From positions 1-64,000 of the forward strand of contig NW_025939466.1 of NCBI RefSeq assembly GCF_000764305.2: DNA of 64,000 nt, written 5' to 3'. Below, piece by piece: positions 21,799 to 32,299 of the stretch (position 1 is the stretch's first letter; each line of letters opens with the position of its first letter). Origin of the DNA: Hyalella azteca (Eukaryota; Arthropoda; Malacostraca; Amphipoda; Hyalellidae). Both the position numbers and the translations under genes were made by a program. The notes under the pieces are model-generated. The model saw nothing but the letters and a program-made list of their open reading frames with translations. It ran no database searches and was not told the origin of the DNA.

Positions 21799-23882
21799 CA
21801 AGTTGCGTTCCATCCTGTTGCGTTCGAACCAAGAATTTCTCTTTGAAGTAGGCGCCCAGTAAGAGTGACTGGCGCGGCAATGCCCAAAGGGTCGAAAATT
21901 GAATTCACCATAGAAAGGAGACCTCGTCTCGTGAAAGGCTTTGGTGAAATGTCAATTTTCATAACAAACGCGTCGGTGGCTGTGTTCCATGCAACTCCAA
22001 GCGCTCGTTGAGTGTTTTCATCATTGAAAGCAAATTCTTCTTGTTTATGAGCATTTTCCGTCGGAGGAAAGGCGTTAGTGACGTCATTATCTGTGCACAT
22101 TATTTTATGCAGACGGATGTTCGTTCGTGCGAGCAGCGCGCGAGAAGCTTCAATAACTGCGATAGCCTCGTCGACGGAATCAGTTGTGCCGAGGCCATCG
22201 TCGACGTAGAAGTTCAGAGCAATGTAGTTCTGAGCCTTTTTAATGATCTCTGATTGCTGGGTCGAATCGCAAACCCTTGTTTGAGGAAGTTTCTCGTCTT
22301 TGCCGATCTCAGCAGCTTTTCGGAGGCAGAAGGTCGCAACCGCTGGACAGGAGCAATTTCCGAAAACGTCCACTCTGGCTCGAAATTGGCATAACTTGTT
22401 GTCTGGATGATTATCTTTGAACCAAAAGAATCTCATGAGGTTTCTGTGCTGAGGTTCCACGAAAAACGAATTAAACATTTGCTCCACGTCGGCTATGAAA
22501 CCTATCGGGCCTTCCCTAAAACGCGTCAGTACGGCCCGCAGCGAATTGTTCTGATCGGGTCCTTGAATGAGTTGGGCGTTGAGACTCACATTGTGGTAGC
22601 TCGCTGCGCTGTCGAAGACGATGTGTGTTTTCTTCTTTTTAGGATGTTCCACGGGAAAAACTGGTAAGAACCACGTTTTATTTGTTTCTCCTGATAATTC
22701 GCAATCCGGAACGGCTTCCACATGGCCTGATGCGAGATATTTCTCCATTACTTCCAAGCACTGCCCTAATTTTACAGGGTCCCTTCTTAGCCGTCGCAGG
22801 GTATTATTTTCTCTGCGATATACAGCTTCTTTGTTATCAGGGAATGCGAAAAATTCGTTTCTCAGAGGAAGCGGGGTTTCCAAATTGCCCGAGGCGTTTA
22901 TTTTCACCTTATTAAGGGTCATGAGGAATTTGTTATCTTCGCTTGAGAGACCTGGAGCATCATCATCGTATTTTTCTATGAAAATATCGGTCTTCTCAAC
23001 AGGAGAAAATGCCGGTGCAGCCGTGAAGTGGTCGTGATCGAGGACGACGGAAGTCCGTAGAGTTTTGATGCGACCGTCATTTCTGTGATGATCAAATGGG
23101 CAGATGTCGCCCACTACAGCCCACCCTAGCGATGTACGGTGAGCAAATGGAGCGACCGTCTGCTCGGTGGTAGCAGACTCGTCCAGAGGCAAGAAATGGT
23201 GCGCCAGGTGAGACAACCGTGGGTGTTTTTCCACGAGACTCCTAGTGGCGACTTCGTCCTTGGTTTGAGAAATAAATTGATTTTCCAAGAGAGAAGGCAA
23301 AGGAAATGTCTCCTTCTCCTGAATTCCTCTAATTGTTAGTCCAGTTATTACTCTACCCGTCATCAAAGATTTCTGGCCGGAGAGCGTTGTGATAGAATAA
23401 GTGTGAGTCTCAGCTTGAGCGTTGAAAAATTCAAAAACTTTTGGGGATGCAAAACTGCGGTTTGATTGTTCATCAAGGATGGCGTAAGTCCGAACCGATT
23501 GATTGGTTGTGGGGAGAGTGACTTCAACAAGAAGTGTCTTACTGCAACTTTTACCATGAAAAGATCCATCAGTGTCAGTGCAGAGAACGTTGCTTGGGCT
23601 CGATGGTTTGGTTTCCCGGTTTCTTCGCTGAAGTTCCTGATTCGGCGTTTTATCCTTCGCGTTAGGTCCGGGTGCGCGCGGATAGTGAAGAGCAGTTATG
23701 TGGTTGTCTGCTTGACAATGGTCGCATTTAAGAGCTTTCTTGCAATCTTTTGCCGAATGCTGTCCGGCGCAACGGAAACAGAGATTGTGACTGTGTACAA
23801 GGAGTCGCTTCAATTTTGCATCTGCCTGAAGGAATGCTTTGCAATCCCATGTTGCGTGGCTGTTTGACTTAGCAATGCGCAC
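21799..23882 (-). pseudogene. BEL/Pao pol: protease and reverse transcriptase, integrase missing
   Basis: The open frame has a CCHC zinc knuckle at residues 35-47 (C-x2-C-x3-H-x4-C). A retropepsin-like domain follows with AILDEQSNRSFASP as the active-site strand. The Pao-type RT follows, with FIADVEQMF as the first-aspartate motif and YVDD at residues 559-562. It continues through FDPLGIAAPVTL, the conserved motif after the RT. The protein then stops, because the DNA runs directly into LTR sequence at about 21798. RNase H and integrase are therefore absent. A short repeat GCAACAGGAT at both sides of the junction suggests deletion by microhomology. The DEQS protease site, in place of the common DSGS/DTGS, is shared with some Pao elements as far as I recall. 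Such a copy cannot insert itself and would need a helper element. Confidence 0.85.
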
Positions 23883-24393
23883 TTGTGAGGAGACTGAATG
23901 GGAGGAGACGTAGAATTTTCGGCCGTAAGGAGCGTTCGAACATTCTTATTAACAGGCTTGTCGTGAGCGGCGAATGGACGTGGATTGGCGCTACTCGGCT
24001 GATCGTCACATAGAATATTTGTTTGTTCCTGTAGGAACTGACAGAAGACGGTGAAAGGAGGATGTTCGTCTTCTTTTGCTTGGTACCGAGATTTTATCGT
24101 GCGCCATTTGTTGTTCATAAATACCGGTAATTTTTGTCTCAAGGGCTCTAAGCCAGCAGCGTAGTTCAAAGTACGCAGGTCGGGAGTGGTATTCAAATGA
24201 TTTCCGACTACATTGCACAGATCGCTTAATCGTCGCAACTGTGAGGCAACCTTAGCATCAGACTCGTTGCCTTTTATGTCGGGAAACTCTGAAATCTGTC
24301 TTCGCAGGCTCCTGGCTATCTCGACATTAGAACCGAATCTTCGCTTCAACTCGCACAAGACGTCTGTAAGAACTTGTTCGGGCTCTGTGCCCA
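23867..24393 (-). pseudogene. BEL/Pao gag, 5'-truncated and frameshifted into pol
   Basis: The frame reads EPEQVLTDVLCELKRRFGSN, FPDIKGNESDAKVASQLRRL, then NLNTTPDLRTLNY-type gag sequence typical of BEL elements (the DUF1759 region), ending near the first zinc knuckle. At about 23875 the gag frame and the pol frame part. In the pol frame SNSHATWDCKAF resumes, so a one-base change there has destroyed one cysteine of the first knuckle. The N-terminus is replaced by family C sequence from 24394 onward. Confidence 0.8.
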
Positions 24394-24560
24394 CCCAGTT
24401 AAAATTTAGGGCAGGGAATAGAGCAGGCCGTCGCCGGCTGCAGAGCCGGCGTAGAGACGCGACAGAGCAGCGATAGAGCAGAAATGTCCGCTTTAGAGAC
24501 GATATCGCCAGCCGCGTATCAGCGCTAATTAGCTTCTGAGTACCTGCCCAGGTGTGCTCT
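24394..24560. repeat. Family C fragment between the BEL 5' LTR and gag
   Basis: These 167 bp match 29431-29596, inverted, with the same two borders: CCCAGTTAAAATTTAGGGC at one side and GGTGTGCTCT at the other. One border is the family's TIR. Here it replaces the primer-binding site and gag start, so the BEL copy has lost its reverse-transcription start as well. Confidence 0.75.
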
Positions 24561-24735
24561 GACATAACACCAAATAACCTAGTCGTCGCGTGTTTGTAGA
24601 TAAGGAACAACTGACGTGCGAGACGTAGCGGCTAATGAATGGTTCCTAGAGTGTTGCCACTAGGTGCATGAAGAAAAAATACACACAAGAGAACTTAATA
24701 CTAAAGAAAAGAAAATAAATCCTGTTGCACAGGAC
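24561..24735 (-). repeat. 5' LTR of the BEL/Pao element
   Basis: A 175-bp sequence identical, as far as I could read, to the two-part LTR at 21005-21798. Identical LTRs imply a recent insertion. The length is short for the superfamily, so the inner end may have been lost with the family C junction. A target-site duplication was not found. Confidence 0.75.
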
Positions 24736-25707
24736 AAGCTGCATTACTCTGATTCCTTGCTGGAGCACTCGAAAAAAACATTGCTTGAACGGCCTCTGAT
24801 GGCTAATCAGATACTTTAATTGCACGTTTCAGCATCTGACTCTCTTGGTACAATAAATTTAGTTGTCTTGCAAAGAAGCTATTTACGCAGAATAAATAAC
24901 CAAAATTTAAAATCCCCCTCGGCATAATGGCAACAACTCTGACTACTGTTGAAAGGCTTTACCAAACAACTAAGTCTCAACATAATGTACCGTTATCTTC
25001 GTGGACGTACTAGAACCCAGCAATAATAGATTTCAGTAGAATACTCATTCAGTAGTATAACGATATCATCACTTTCGGAAACGTAATATTTATTAATATG
25101 CGTTGATAAAATACATAAATCCATGCACTAAAAACACTGCAAAACATTAATGGAATGCAACAAAACTACCAACAGCCACCCACTGGCATACACGCGTCTG
25201 CAATTTGAGACGAGGTTTGGAGGTTTGTGACCGCACGTCGCTGTAACACGGGAATGAGGCTAGATAACCGCTTAACATCAATCAGCTTGTGCCATATTTA
25301 TTGATGTTTACCGATTTAATTTTATGAATAAATATTTCTTCAACTGTATGACCTCAGTAATTCAGGTTAACCTTCAAAAATTGAGCAAGAAAAAATTAAA
25401 TTAGATAATAGCTAACCGCAGGAGCTTAAATTTATGTGCGGAAACTTGTTTGCTTGCGGCAACACTACAAATTGTTTGTTTTTAAAGTCTTTCGAAAGAG
25501 ATTCGTTGGGCAGGTGTCTACATAAAAAAATCATAAACAGAAAGCAAACCTTTAAAAACGGAGTTATACGTACCACCCTCCGGCTGCATTTCAAGTACAA
25601 AATGAAAATTTCCAGAGTTTTCTGCCGAGTACAGGTTACGCGAAACAAAAATTGAATAAGCTATGTATCTTCCTCACCGGTGAAGAACCAATTCCACTTT
25701 TTCTCAC

Positions 25708-26049
25708 CTTCAACGAAGAGCTGCTCGTCTTCATTGGACAGAGAAGTAAGGTCTGGGACGGACTGGCCTTCGCTGTAGGGCATTTCCTGACAGCGCAGCC
25801 TAGCATCGGCCTGTGCTAGAAGTTCATTCACGAACAAGTAGCAGATGCCAGAGGTCGAGTCTTCCTCCCACCCCTCGCCACACGAGCCAGAGTCTGGAGC
25901 TGGAGTGGTGGTAGTGACCGGACCGAGGGGAGTCGTCGAGTAGCCACGTTTACACACAAACGGTTGAGCTTCTGAGCACGTCATGTCGTTCCAAAATCCT
26001 TCCTCAATTTTCATTTCGACACAATTTCCATCTCCGCCGGATGGCTCTC
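25708..26049 (-). CDS. CTLD exon: end of one domain, linker, start of the next
   Basis: Opens after ATCTTCCAG and ends at GAAG|GTGAGA; phase 1 at both ends. The first part, GEPSGGDGNCVEM then EGFWNDMTCSEAQPFVC, finishes a CTLD. A threonine/proline linker (VTTTTPAPDSG) follows; such stretches are often O-glycosylated spacers. Then CGEGWEEDSTSGICYLF begins the next CTLD, which breaks off at NEDEQLFVEG. This exon is direct proof that the gene carries CTLDs in tandem. Joined to 26326 it reads NWNMGEPSGG, and to 11144 it reads FVEGMVARAH. Confidence 0.9.
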
Positions 26050-26325
26050 CTGGAAGATATACCATTTATATTATTGCTTAGCGCCGACCATATCATAGCA
26101 TAACATACACCGACATAGTTGACCTAGTGATTTCACACGTATATTATATTTATGTAGACATTTCTGTTTCACAAATCAAAGTATGTTACTTAAATTAATA
26201 TACACATGTAGCTTATCAGTGTATCGAAAACTCAATCATTCACGCTACTCCAAATCAAATTGACGTAAGAATAATTAACATCAATGATTGTGACTATTAA
26301 CCCCAGTTAACAGTTAAGTAAGTAC

Positions 26326-26430
26326 CCATGTTCCAGTTTTGAATGACGACAGCATTGCCGTCGGACCATTCAAACACTCCATCTACACGACGATCATTCA
26401 GACCAATCCAGCTGGTGTCGTCCAGATGAT
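26326..26430 (-). CDS. CTLD middle exon
   Basis: Opens after ACTCAACAG and ends at CATGG|GTACTT; phase 1 at both ends. Encodes DDTSWIGLNDRRVDGVFEWS and then IQNWNMG, the WIGL core strand and the first half of the sugar-binding loop, which is completed by EPSGG in the next exon. Confidence 0.88.
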
Positions 26431-26611
26431 CTGTTGAGTTAATGAGAGGATATAACGAGAAACCAGATTTGCATAAATAATCCAATCAATTTACAGGTAG
26501 AATTATAAACAGTGTACGGAACGAAATCGTGTCAATCACAATCGCTTCAAAAGACTTATATTATGCAAAAAGACGCATAACTTTTATCAGATATTTTCCA
26601 TATGTACTCAC

Positions 26612-26770
26612 TGTGGACGGTGTCTTGCTCTATCCAAGAATTAATTGAAGCAAGATGTCCTCCCGCAGTCTGGCAGAAAGATTCAGCGGAGCTCCAAGTC
26701 ATCTCATTGCTGGATACAAGGTAGCAAAAGTCTTGATCCAAAACCCAGCCATCTGGGCAGTACTGTTCCA
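26612..26770 (-). CDS. CTLD N-terminal exon
   Basis: Opens after CCTGTGTAG and ends at CACA|GTGAGT; phase 1 at both ends. Encodes YCPDGWVLDQDFCYLVS, the CTLD start, and the first helix region SSAESFCQTAGGHLASINSW. Together with the next two exons it makes a complete CTLD with all four core cysteines. Confidence 0.9.
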
Positions 26771-26851
26771 CTACACAGGAAAGAAAACAGCGAACGGTAA
26801 CTGCACCGAGGTATACCCTAAAATTTTCGGATTTGGCTTTTCTGGTATTTA

Positions 26852-27852
26852 GTATCGTCTTAAAGCTGACATTCTGCCCTATACAATACCACTGCGATCC
26901 CTCTACGTGAATTTTTACTTACATGACGGCTCTTTAAAGGGGGGCGGGTGGGGGAGTTCCTTCACTAATTAGATGCAAGGTAATTAGCTGCTGAGCATTT
27001 TAAATATAGTTTCTACTCGAGTTGTGCTGCAGTTACATGCTTAGTCTCATCTTAAAGCTGACATTCTGAGCTTTTCAACGATACTACTGCGATTGCTGTA
27101 AGTGAATTTTTACGTACACGGCTGCGATTTAAAGGGGGGCGGGTGGTGGATTACCTTCACAAAATAGATGACAGGTAATTCACTCGCTAAGACTACATAT
27201 ATTGGTGTATCTGGCATCAAGCCTTAGTCACCCTGTTCGCTTCGTACGGAGAGGTGTGCTGCAAGTTGCTGCTAGCATCCCTGAGTGGAATTCGGCCACA
27301 GAAGCCTGAAGTTTGGTCTTTATGCTACATTGAGTGACTATTTCAAGGCGCGCGGAACTTTGTCGCGCCGTCCTGAAAAGTTCAACTTTTTGTCACGGAA
27401 AACCTATCTCCTCCTGGAGTTTTGAAGCTACAGCGATGAGACATATACCATTCTATTTGTAAAGACCATACCTATCGAGTAACGAAGCCCTTTTTTTTAG
27501 ATTTTTGCATAGTTTGGATTCAAAATGGGGGGAAGGGGGGGGGAATGAGAAAAAATGAAACAAAAATCAAAAATCGGGCTTCGTTACTCGATTGGTATGG
27601 TTTTTACAAATAGAATGGTATATGTATAATCGCTGTAGCTTCAAAACCCTAGGAGGAGATAGATTTCTACAGTACCCCCTCTTTGTCCGTTTTCTATGAA
27701 TTTCACGTTTTTTATCAATTTTTCTAATAAAAATCACACGAACAAAAAGGTCTTAGAATTCTGTTTTACATATGTGTACCAAGTTTCAGAGTGATCCGTC
27801 CGTAAACAAAAAAGTTTTTCCGGAGGGTATGCCTCCCCCTTATTACATTGGC
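26852..27852. mobile_element. Foldback family B, copy 2
   Basis: The arms 27404-27490 and 27576-27662 are inverted copies over about 87 bp, with the stem tip GAGTAACGAAGCCC. The loop carries G-runs at 27526-27543. Left of the arms, CTTAAAGCTGACATTCTG is tandemly duplicated (26859 and 27050), each copy followed by TTTAAAGGGGGGCGGGTGG. The right end is GTATGCCTCCCCC. The left end is incomplete. Confidence 0.75.
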
Positions 27853-28278
27853 CCAAGATAAGTTAACTGAGAAATAGGTACTCTGTGTCGTTAACTCGAA
27901 AGTTTGTAATCGCACTACCGACGACAATAACAAACTTACTCTGTTGCTTAACGTAATTTTTTCCTAAGAATCTAACTTGTGGAAACTTTTTCGGTCAATC
28001 AATTGCAAAGCGTTATGACAATTACCACACAACCTCTCGATTTTACCGTAGTAGAATTCCAACCAGTGAGCCCCAAAGTTTTTCACGCTTAGCGAATAAG
28101 CAACTTGTATGAATGAAAACTACTAAAGAAATGACATTTGAATTAAATGTATCCTTTGAAGCCCAATCGAACATAATTTTGAAACATGTACTTTGTACAC
28201 CAAGTAAGGCATAAAGAAGATACGATTGAAAATAAGCTCCACGAGTATACGCTGGTCTATATCGAACAGTTGTTACAA

Positions 28279-29596
28279 CCCAGTTAAAATTTTGAGCCGA
28301 GACCGGCGCCGGGTTTAGCCGGGCTGGTCGCGCTTTAGCAGGATGGAGCCGTGAATTTATAACCGGCCATCTATCCCTAAAACTGCGCTGTGCCATGGCT
28401 GATATAGAGACAAAATTCTAGCAGCTTGGCAGGGACGGAACTCTGCGCTGTTTTAGCGCTGGTACTTGGGATTGCCCGGCAGCGAGATGAACAGAGCAGC
28501 TATGCAGGCCGTGCATGGGGCGGGGGGGTTTGAGAGAGGGAGGAGGGGTAGGAGTTGGAAGCAGTGGCGGGAGAATGAACTTAGTCCTTCATCTAGTTCA
28601 TTCGCATAGTACGATATTTTGGACCAATTTCTGGTGCCAGTTATGATATTTATTTCACGTCAGTATTATAATACTTTGAATTACGTAAGAATTTTATATG
28701 CTCTTCCAGTTTTAACACGCAAACAGAAACATTTACGGTCATTCACGCGTAAACTTGCTATTTCAGCAAATTAATGATTTGAGTGCGTTGTTAATTTTCC
28801 TATCAAACTATCGAATGACATGAAGCTAATGCAATGTGATAATTTACTGAACAAATTTAGCTCTAATACTCATATCTAACTGGCGGGATCATACGAATGG
28901 CTACTTTGTTCATTTCTTGAAATTAGTGCATTATGAATAATATCTCTCAAGTTCAACCCCAAAGATAGCTATTCCTCGATTTGCTAGATGATGGCGAATC
29001 ATTTGTTCCGTATTATAGTTAAGTAGTTCATAGAGCCTAGGCTGGTAAGGTGCTCGCGTGGCCTAGCTGGTACAGACGTGGACTACGACGCGGAGGATCT
29101 GCGTTCGATTCTCGGAGCTGCCGTCGACGTTTTCAGATAGTTCATAGCGGTGAGTAGTATGATGTGAATATTTCCTCGATAATTGAATTTGTTGGTTTCT
29201 AAATACCGTTGCTAATGTCAATACGATATGAAAGTCAAAAACCAATGCCCATACAACCTGTCATTGCAAGAGAAAAGTCTAGACGATATCAGAGAGAAGG
29301 AAAAATTTTTTTAAATCGTTGACAAACGGTAACGTGTAACTGCCGCGTACACTGCCAGAGCCGCCCCAGAGCAGGCGTTGGGCAGGTTTGAGCAGGCGGT
29401 GCTCAGTAAGGGCTGCGTGACGGCAGGACAGAGCACACCTGGGCAGGTACTCAGAAGTGAATTAGCGCTGCTACGCGGCTGGCGATATCGTCTCTAAAGC
29501 GGACATTTCTGCTCTATCGCGACTCTGTCGCGTCCCTACGGCGGCTCTACAGCCGGCGGCGGCCTGCTCTAATCCCTGCCCTAAATTTTAACTGGG
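28279..29596. mobile_element. Repeat family C, 1.3 kb with TIRs
   Basis: The left end is CCCAGTTAAAATTTTGAGCC and the right end GCCCTAAATTTTAACTGGG, an inverted pair. Subterminal sequence is GC-rich on both sides. The right 167 bp are shared with the BEL derivative (24394-24560). The interior is AT-rich and non-coding apart from a tRNA-like element at 29046. A target duplication was not recognised, so the superfamily is unknown. Confidence 0.6.
29046..29130 (+). repeat. tRNA-like SINE head
   Basis: GTGGCCTAGCTGGTA matches the A box of RNA polymerase III promoters, and GCGTTCGATTCTC, about 40 bp later, the B box. The sequence does not fold with a proper acceptor stem, so it is a tRNA-derived repeat, not a tRNA gene. 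Confidence 0.55.
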
Positions 29597-29738
29597 AAGT
29601 TTGTATAACAGTTGAAATTCGTCCGTTTTCATGGAACATGGGCTAAGTCAGTGCTCATTAAACAGTATTTTACGACGTGGTGATTCGTTAACTAGAACTC
29701 ATTGACATTTGGGACTACTTCTTTTGTGTGGTACTTAC

Positions 29739-29849
29739 GAGGAGGAACGTGGATGTAGACCGGCGTCCCGGCAGCAACTTCACAAATGTAGTTGTGAGTC
29801 TCCGTGCATGTCAACGGGTCCCAGGACTCCTCATTAACTTCCGTAGAGG
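29739..29849 (-). CDS. CTLD C-terminal exon
   Basis: Opens after CTAATTAG and ends at CTC|GTAAGT; phase 1 at both ends. Encodes NEESWDPLTCTETHNYICEV, the W-D-x-x-C...Y-I-C end of a CTLD, then AAGTPVYIHVPP as a short linker. Joins in frame to 30111 and 26770. Confidence 0.82.
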
Positions 29850-30110
29850 CTAATTAGCAAATTATTGTATTAATAGATACAAATGTTAAATTTCATGTTG
29901 CATATTTTATAATAATGACAGGTTACAGCACAAAGTCGAGAAAATGTATGCAGTTGTGTTGGGTAAAGGATTTTACACTACTTTTCTGAGGGAAATTGAA
30001 AAGTAGCCTTATGAGTAGACATAAATCAAATTTTAGTTTCGTAAATTTCTTCGGTTGGAGTGAATTTGATAAGTTAAGTAGCGAGTTCTCCAAGCTTGCT
30101 CATAACTCAC

Positions 30111-30245
30111 TATCGATTTGAGCTGCGACGCACTTGGATTCACCCTCGGCGATGACGTCATCCTCATCTTGTTGCGACATGTGAGTGATGTTGTTGGAGT
30201 ACAACGAACCATCCACCCACTTGAACGCGGTATTGTTTTGCTTAA
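30111..30245 (-). CDS. CTLD middle exon
   Basis: Opens after CATATTTAG and ends at GATA|GTGAGT; phase 1 at both ends. Encodes NTAFKWVDGSLYSNNITHMS, an acidic stretch QQDEDDVIAEGE, and SKCVAAQID. The FKWVDGS motif and the C-V-A strand fit the CTLD middle. The EPN position is replaced by acidic residues, so sugar binding by this domain is doubtful. Confidence 0.8.
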
Positions 30246-30930
30246 CTAAATATGAATAACGTAATTCTTGTATTAAGGTATAAAATTAGCACTTATAAAA
30301 CAAAAGTGTATTGCATTTGTCTTCAAATCAATGATTTTCGTAGATTCTGCGAGTTTTTTTTGTTTCTATTCCGTACCTTTCAAAGTTCCTACTCAGTAAA
30401 CCTTCAATGGTTTTGCTCAGAGGCATGAAAACACTGAAAGCTAGTCGGGAGGTAAATTATCACAAAATATGTCGTCCAATATTGAATATTTGCACATTTC
30501 GAACAAAAAATATATTGCATTAGCTTCAAAGTCAAAATTTTTGGTTGAAATAATAGACGTTTTTCGATGACTTTACATATATATATACATACATATTTAT
30601 TTGACGGATTTACATATTTCTTGCAGTCAAGGCTAAATATTATATAGTCTATCTGAGAAGAAAAAAATATAAATTGTTTTTATCTAACGAAAATATATAG
30701 GATCAAATGATATCTTCAACAGCAGGGTAAGTTCTGCTCCATGGGATTGTTTGGTCGCAACGAAAAGTTTTGGCCCAGAATCAGAATACACACATCTTTA
30801 TCTTAATGCTCGTAAAATATGAAACGCCACGTTATCCAGTAATAAAAACTGACATTAGGACTTAGATACGAAGGCATTTGTGGCACTTCTACGGAACAAA
30901 GCAGGTGGCGAAATGTCCAGGCTTACTCAC

Positions 30931-31239
30931 AGTACAATCCAATCCACAATTGTTCTCCTTCAGATATTTTGCCGCGAATAAAATCATCTTCCTCTTGGGA
31001 ATCCACGACGAGAAGGTGCGTGCCGATTCCCTGGCAGAGCTCGTGGGCCGTCAACCACGTGACGACGTCCACGTCGAGGCGGTTGAAGTAATAACAAGAA
31101 TCTCCAAACTCCTCCCAGCCCGCAACGCAGGCTCCTGACCACGAGAAGAGGAAGAATGTTGTGTCGGTTACGAGGCTATTTATCGTATTGGAGTACAACG
31201 AACCATCCACCCACTTGAACGCGGTATTGTTTTGCTTAA
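30931..31239 (-). CDS. Chimeric exon: partial middle exon fused to a CTLD N-terminal exon
   Basis: The simple N-terminal exon is 30931-31134 (acceptor GGTCAG, donor TACT|GTGAGT), encoding CVAGWEEFGDSCYYFN and LCQGIGTHLLVVDSQEEDD up to LWIGLY. Because of the duplication, a copy of the first 17 codons of the middle exon lies just upstream. The frame runs open from its acceptor at 31240 through the former intron end into this exon (SLYSNTINSLVTDTTFF, then SWSGACVAGW). Using the upstream acceptor gives a 309-bp exon, phase 1 at both ends, so it can be spliced without a frame break. Which acceptor is used cannot be told from sequence. Confidence 0.75.
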
Positions 31240-31921
31240 CTAAATATGAATAACGTAATTCTTGTATTAAGGTATAAAATTAACACTTCTAAAACAAAAG
31301 TGTATTGCATTTGTCTTCAAATAAATGATTTTCGTAGATTCTGCGAGTTTATTTTGTTTCTATTCCGTACCTTTCAAAGTTCATACTCAGTAAACCTTCA
31401 ATGGTGTCGCTTAGAGGCATGAAAACACTGAAAGCTAGTCGGGAGGTAAATTATCACAAAATATGTTTTCCAATATTGAATGTTTGCACATTTCGAACAA
31501 AAAATATATTGCATTAGCTTCAAAGTCGAAATTTTTGGTTGAAATAATAGACAATTTTCGATGACTTTACATATATACATACACACATATTTATTTGACG
31601 GATTTACATATTTCTTGCAGTCAAGGCTAAATATAATATAGTCTATCTGAGAAGAAAAAAATACGAATTGTTTTTATCTTACGAAAATACATAGGATCAA
31701 ATGATATCTTCAACATCAGGGTAAGTTCTGCTCCATGGGATTGTTTGGCCGCAACGAAAAGCTTCGGCCCAGAATCAGGATACACTTCTTTATCTTAATG
31801 CTCGTATATGTGAAACGCCACGTTATCCAGTAATAAAAACTGACATTAGGATTTTGATACGAAGGCATTTGCGGCACTTTTACAGAACGAAGCAGGTGGC
31901 GAAATGTCCAGGCTTACTCAC

Positions 31922-32125
31922 AGTACAATCCAATCCACAATTGTTCTCCTTCAGATATTTTGCCGCGAATAAAATCATCTTCCTCTTGGGAATCCACGAC
32001 GAGAAGGTGCGTGCCGATTCCCTGGCAGAGCTCGTGGGCCGTCAACCACGTGACGACGTCCACGTCGAGGCGGTTGAAGTAATAACAAGAATCTCCAAAC
32101 TCCTCCCAGCCCGCAACGCAGGCTC
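31922..32125 (-). CDS. CTLD N-terminal exon, second copy from the tandem duplication
   Basis: Same exon as 30931-31134, 204 bp, with the same splice sites and phase 1 at both ends. Encodes the CTLD start CVAGWEEFGDSCYYFN and the WIGLY strand. It follows in phase from the exon ending at 35644. If both copies are used, the protein gains an incomplete extra CTLD. Confidence 0.8.
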
Positions 32126-32177
32126 CTGACCACGAGAAGAGGAAGAATGTTGTGTCGGTTACGAGGCTATTTATCGT

Positions 32178-32295
32178 GGGTACCACCGCTTAGTGAGACT
32201 CAAACTAACCGCTTGGTACCACCGCTTAGTGAGACTCAAACTAACCGCTTAGGGTACCACCGCTCAGCTAGTGCGACTCAAATTAACCCGCTTAG
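32178..32295. repeat. 36-38-bp tandem repeat, about three copies
   Basis: GGTACCACCGCT begins at 32179, 32215 and 32253, each followed by AGTGAGACTCAAACTAACC or a close variant. The array starts exactly where the 1-kb duplication ends. Confidence 0.85.
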
Positions 32296-32299
32296 CAGC

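Larger units (their letters stand above)
30196..32177. repeat. Tandem segmental duplication, two units of about 990 bp
   Basis: Unit 1 is 30196-31189 and unit 2 is 31190-32177. The unit starts GGAGTACAACGAACC and ends GGCTATTTATCG. The two differ by a small number of substitutions and indels. The unit contains part of a CTLD middle exon and a complete N-terminal exon. The exons appear identical between units. Confidence 0.9.

Noticed and set aside
22621..23037. 138-codon plus-strand open frame
   Set aside because: Antisense shadow of the BEL pol frame.
21800..24560. Intact, active BEL/Pao element
   Set aside because: Integrase is absent, gag is truncated and there is a frameshift between gag and pol.
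29046..29130. Functional tRNA gene
   Set aside because: A and B boxes are present but the acceptor stem does not pair. The same applies at 38426 and 51239.
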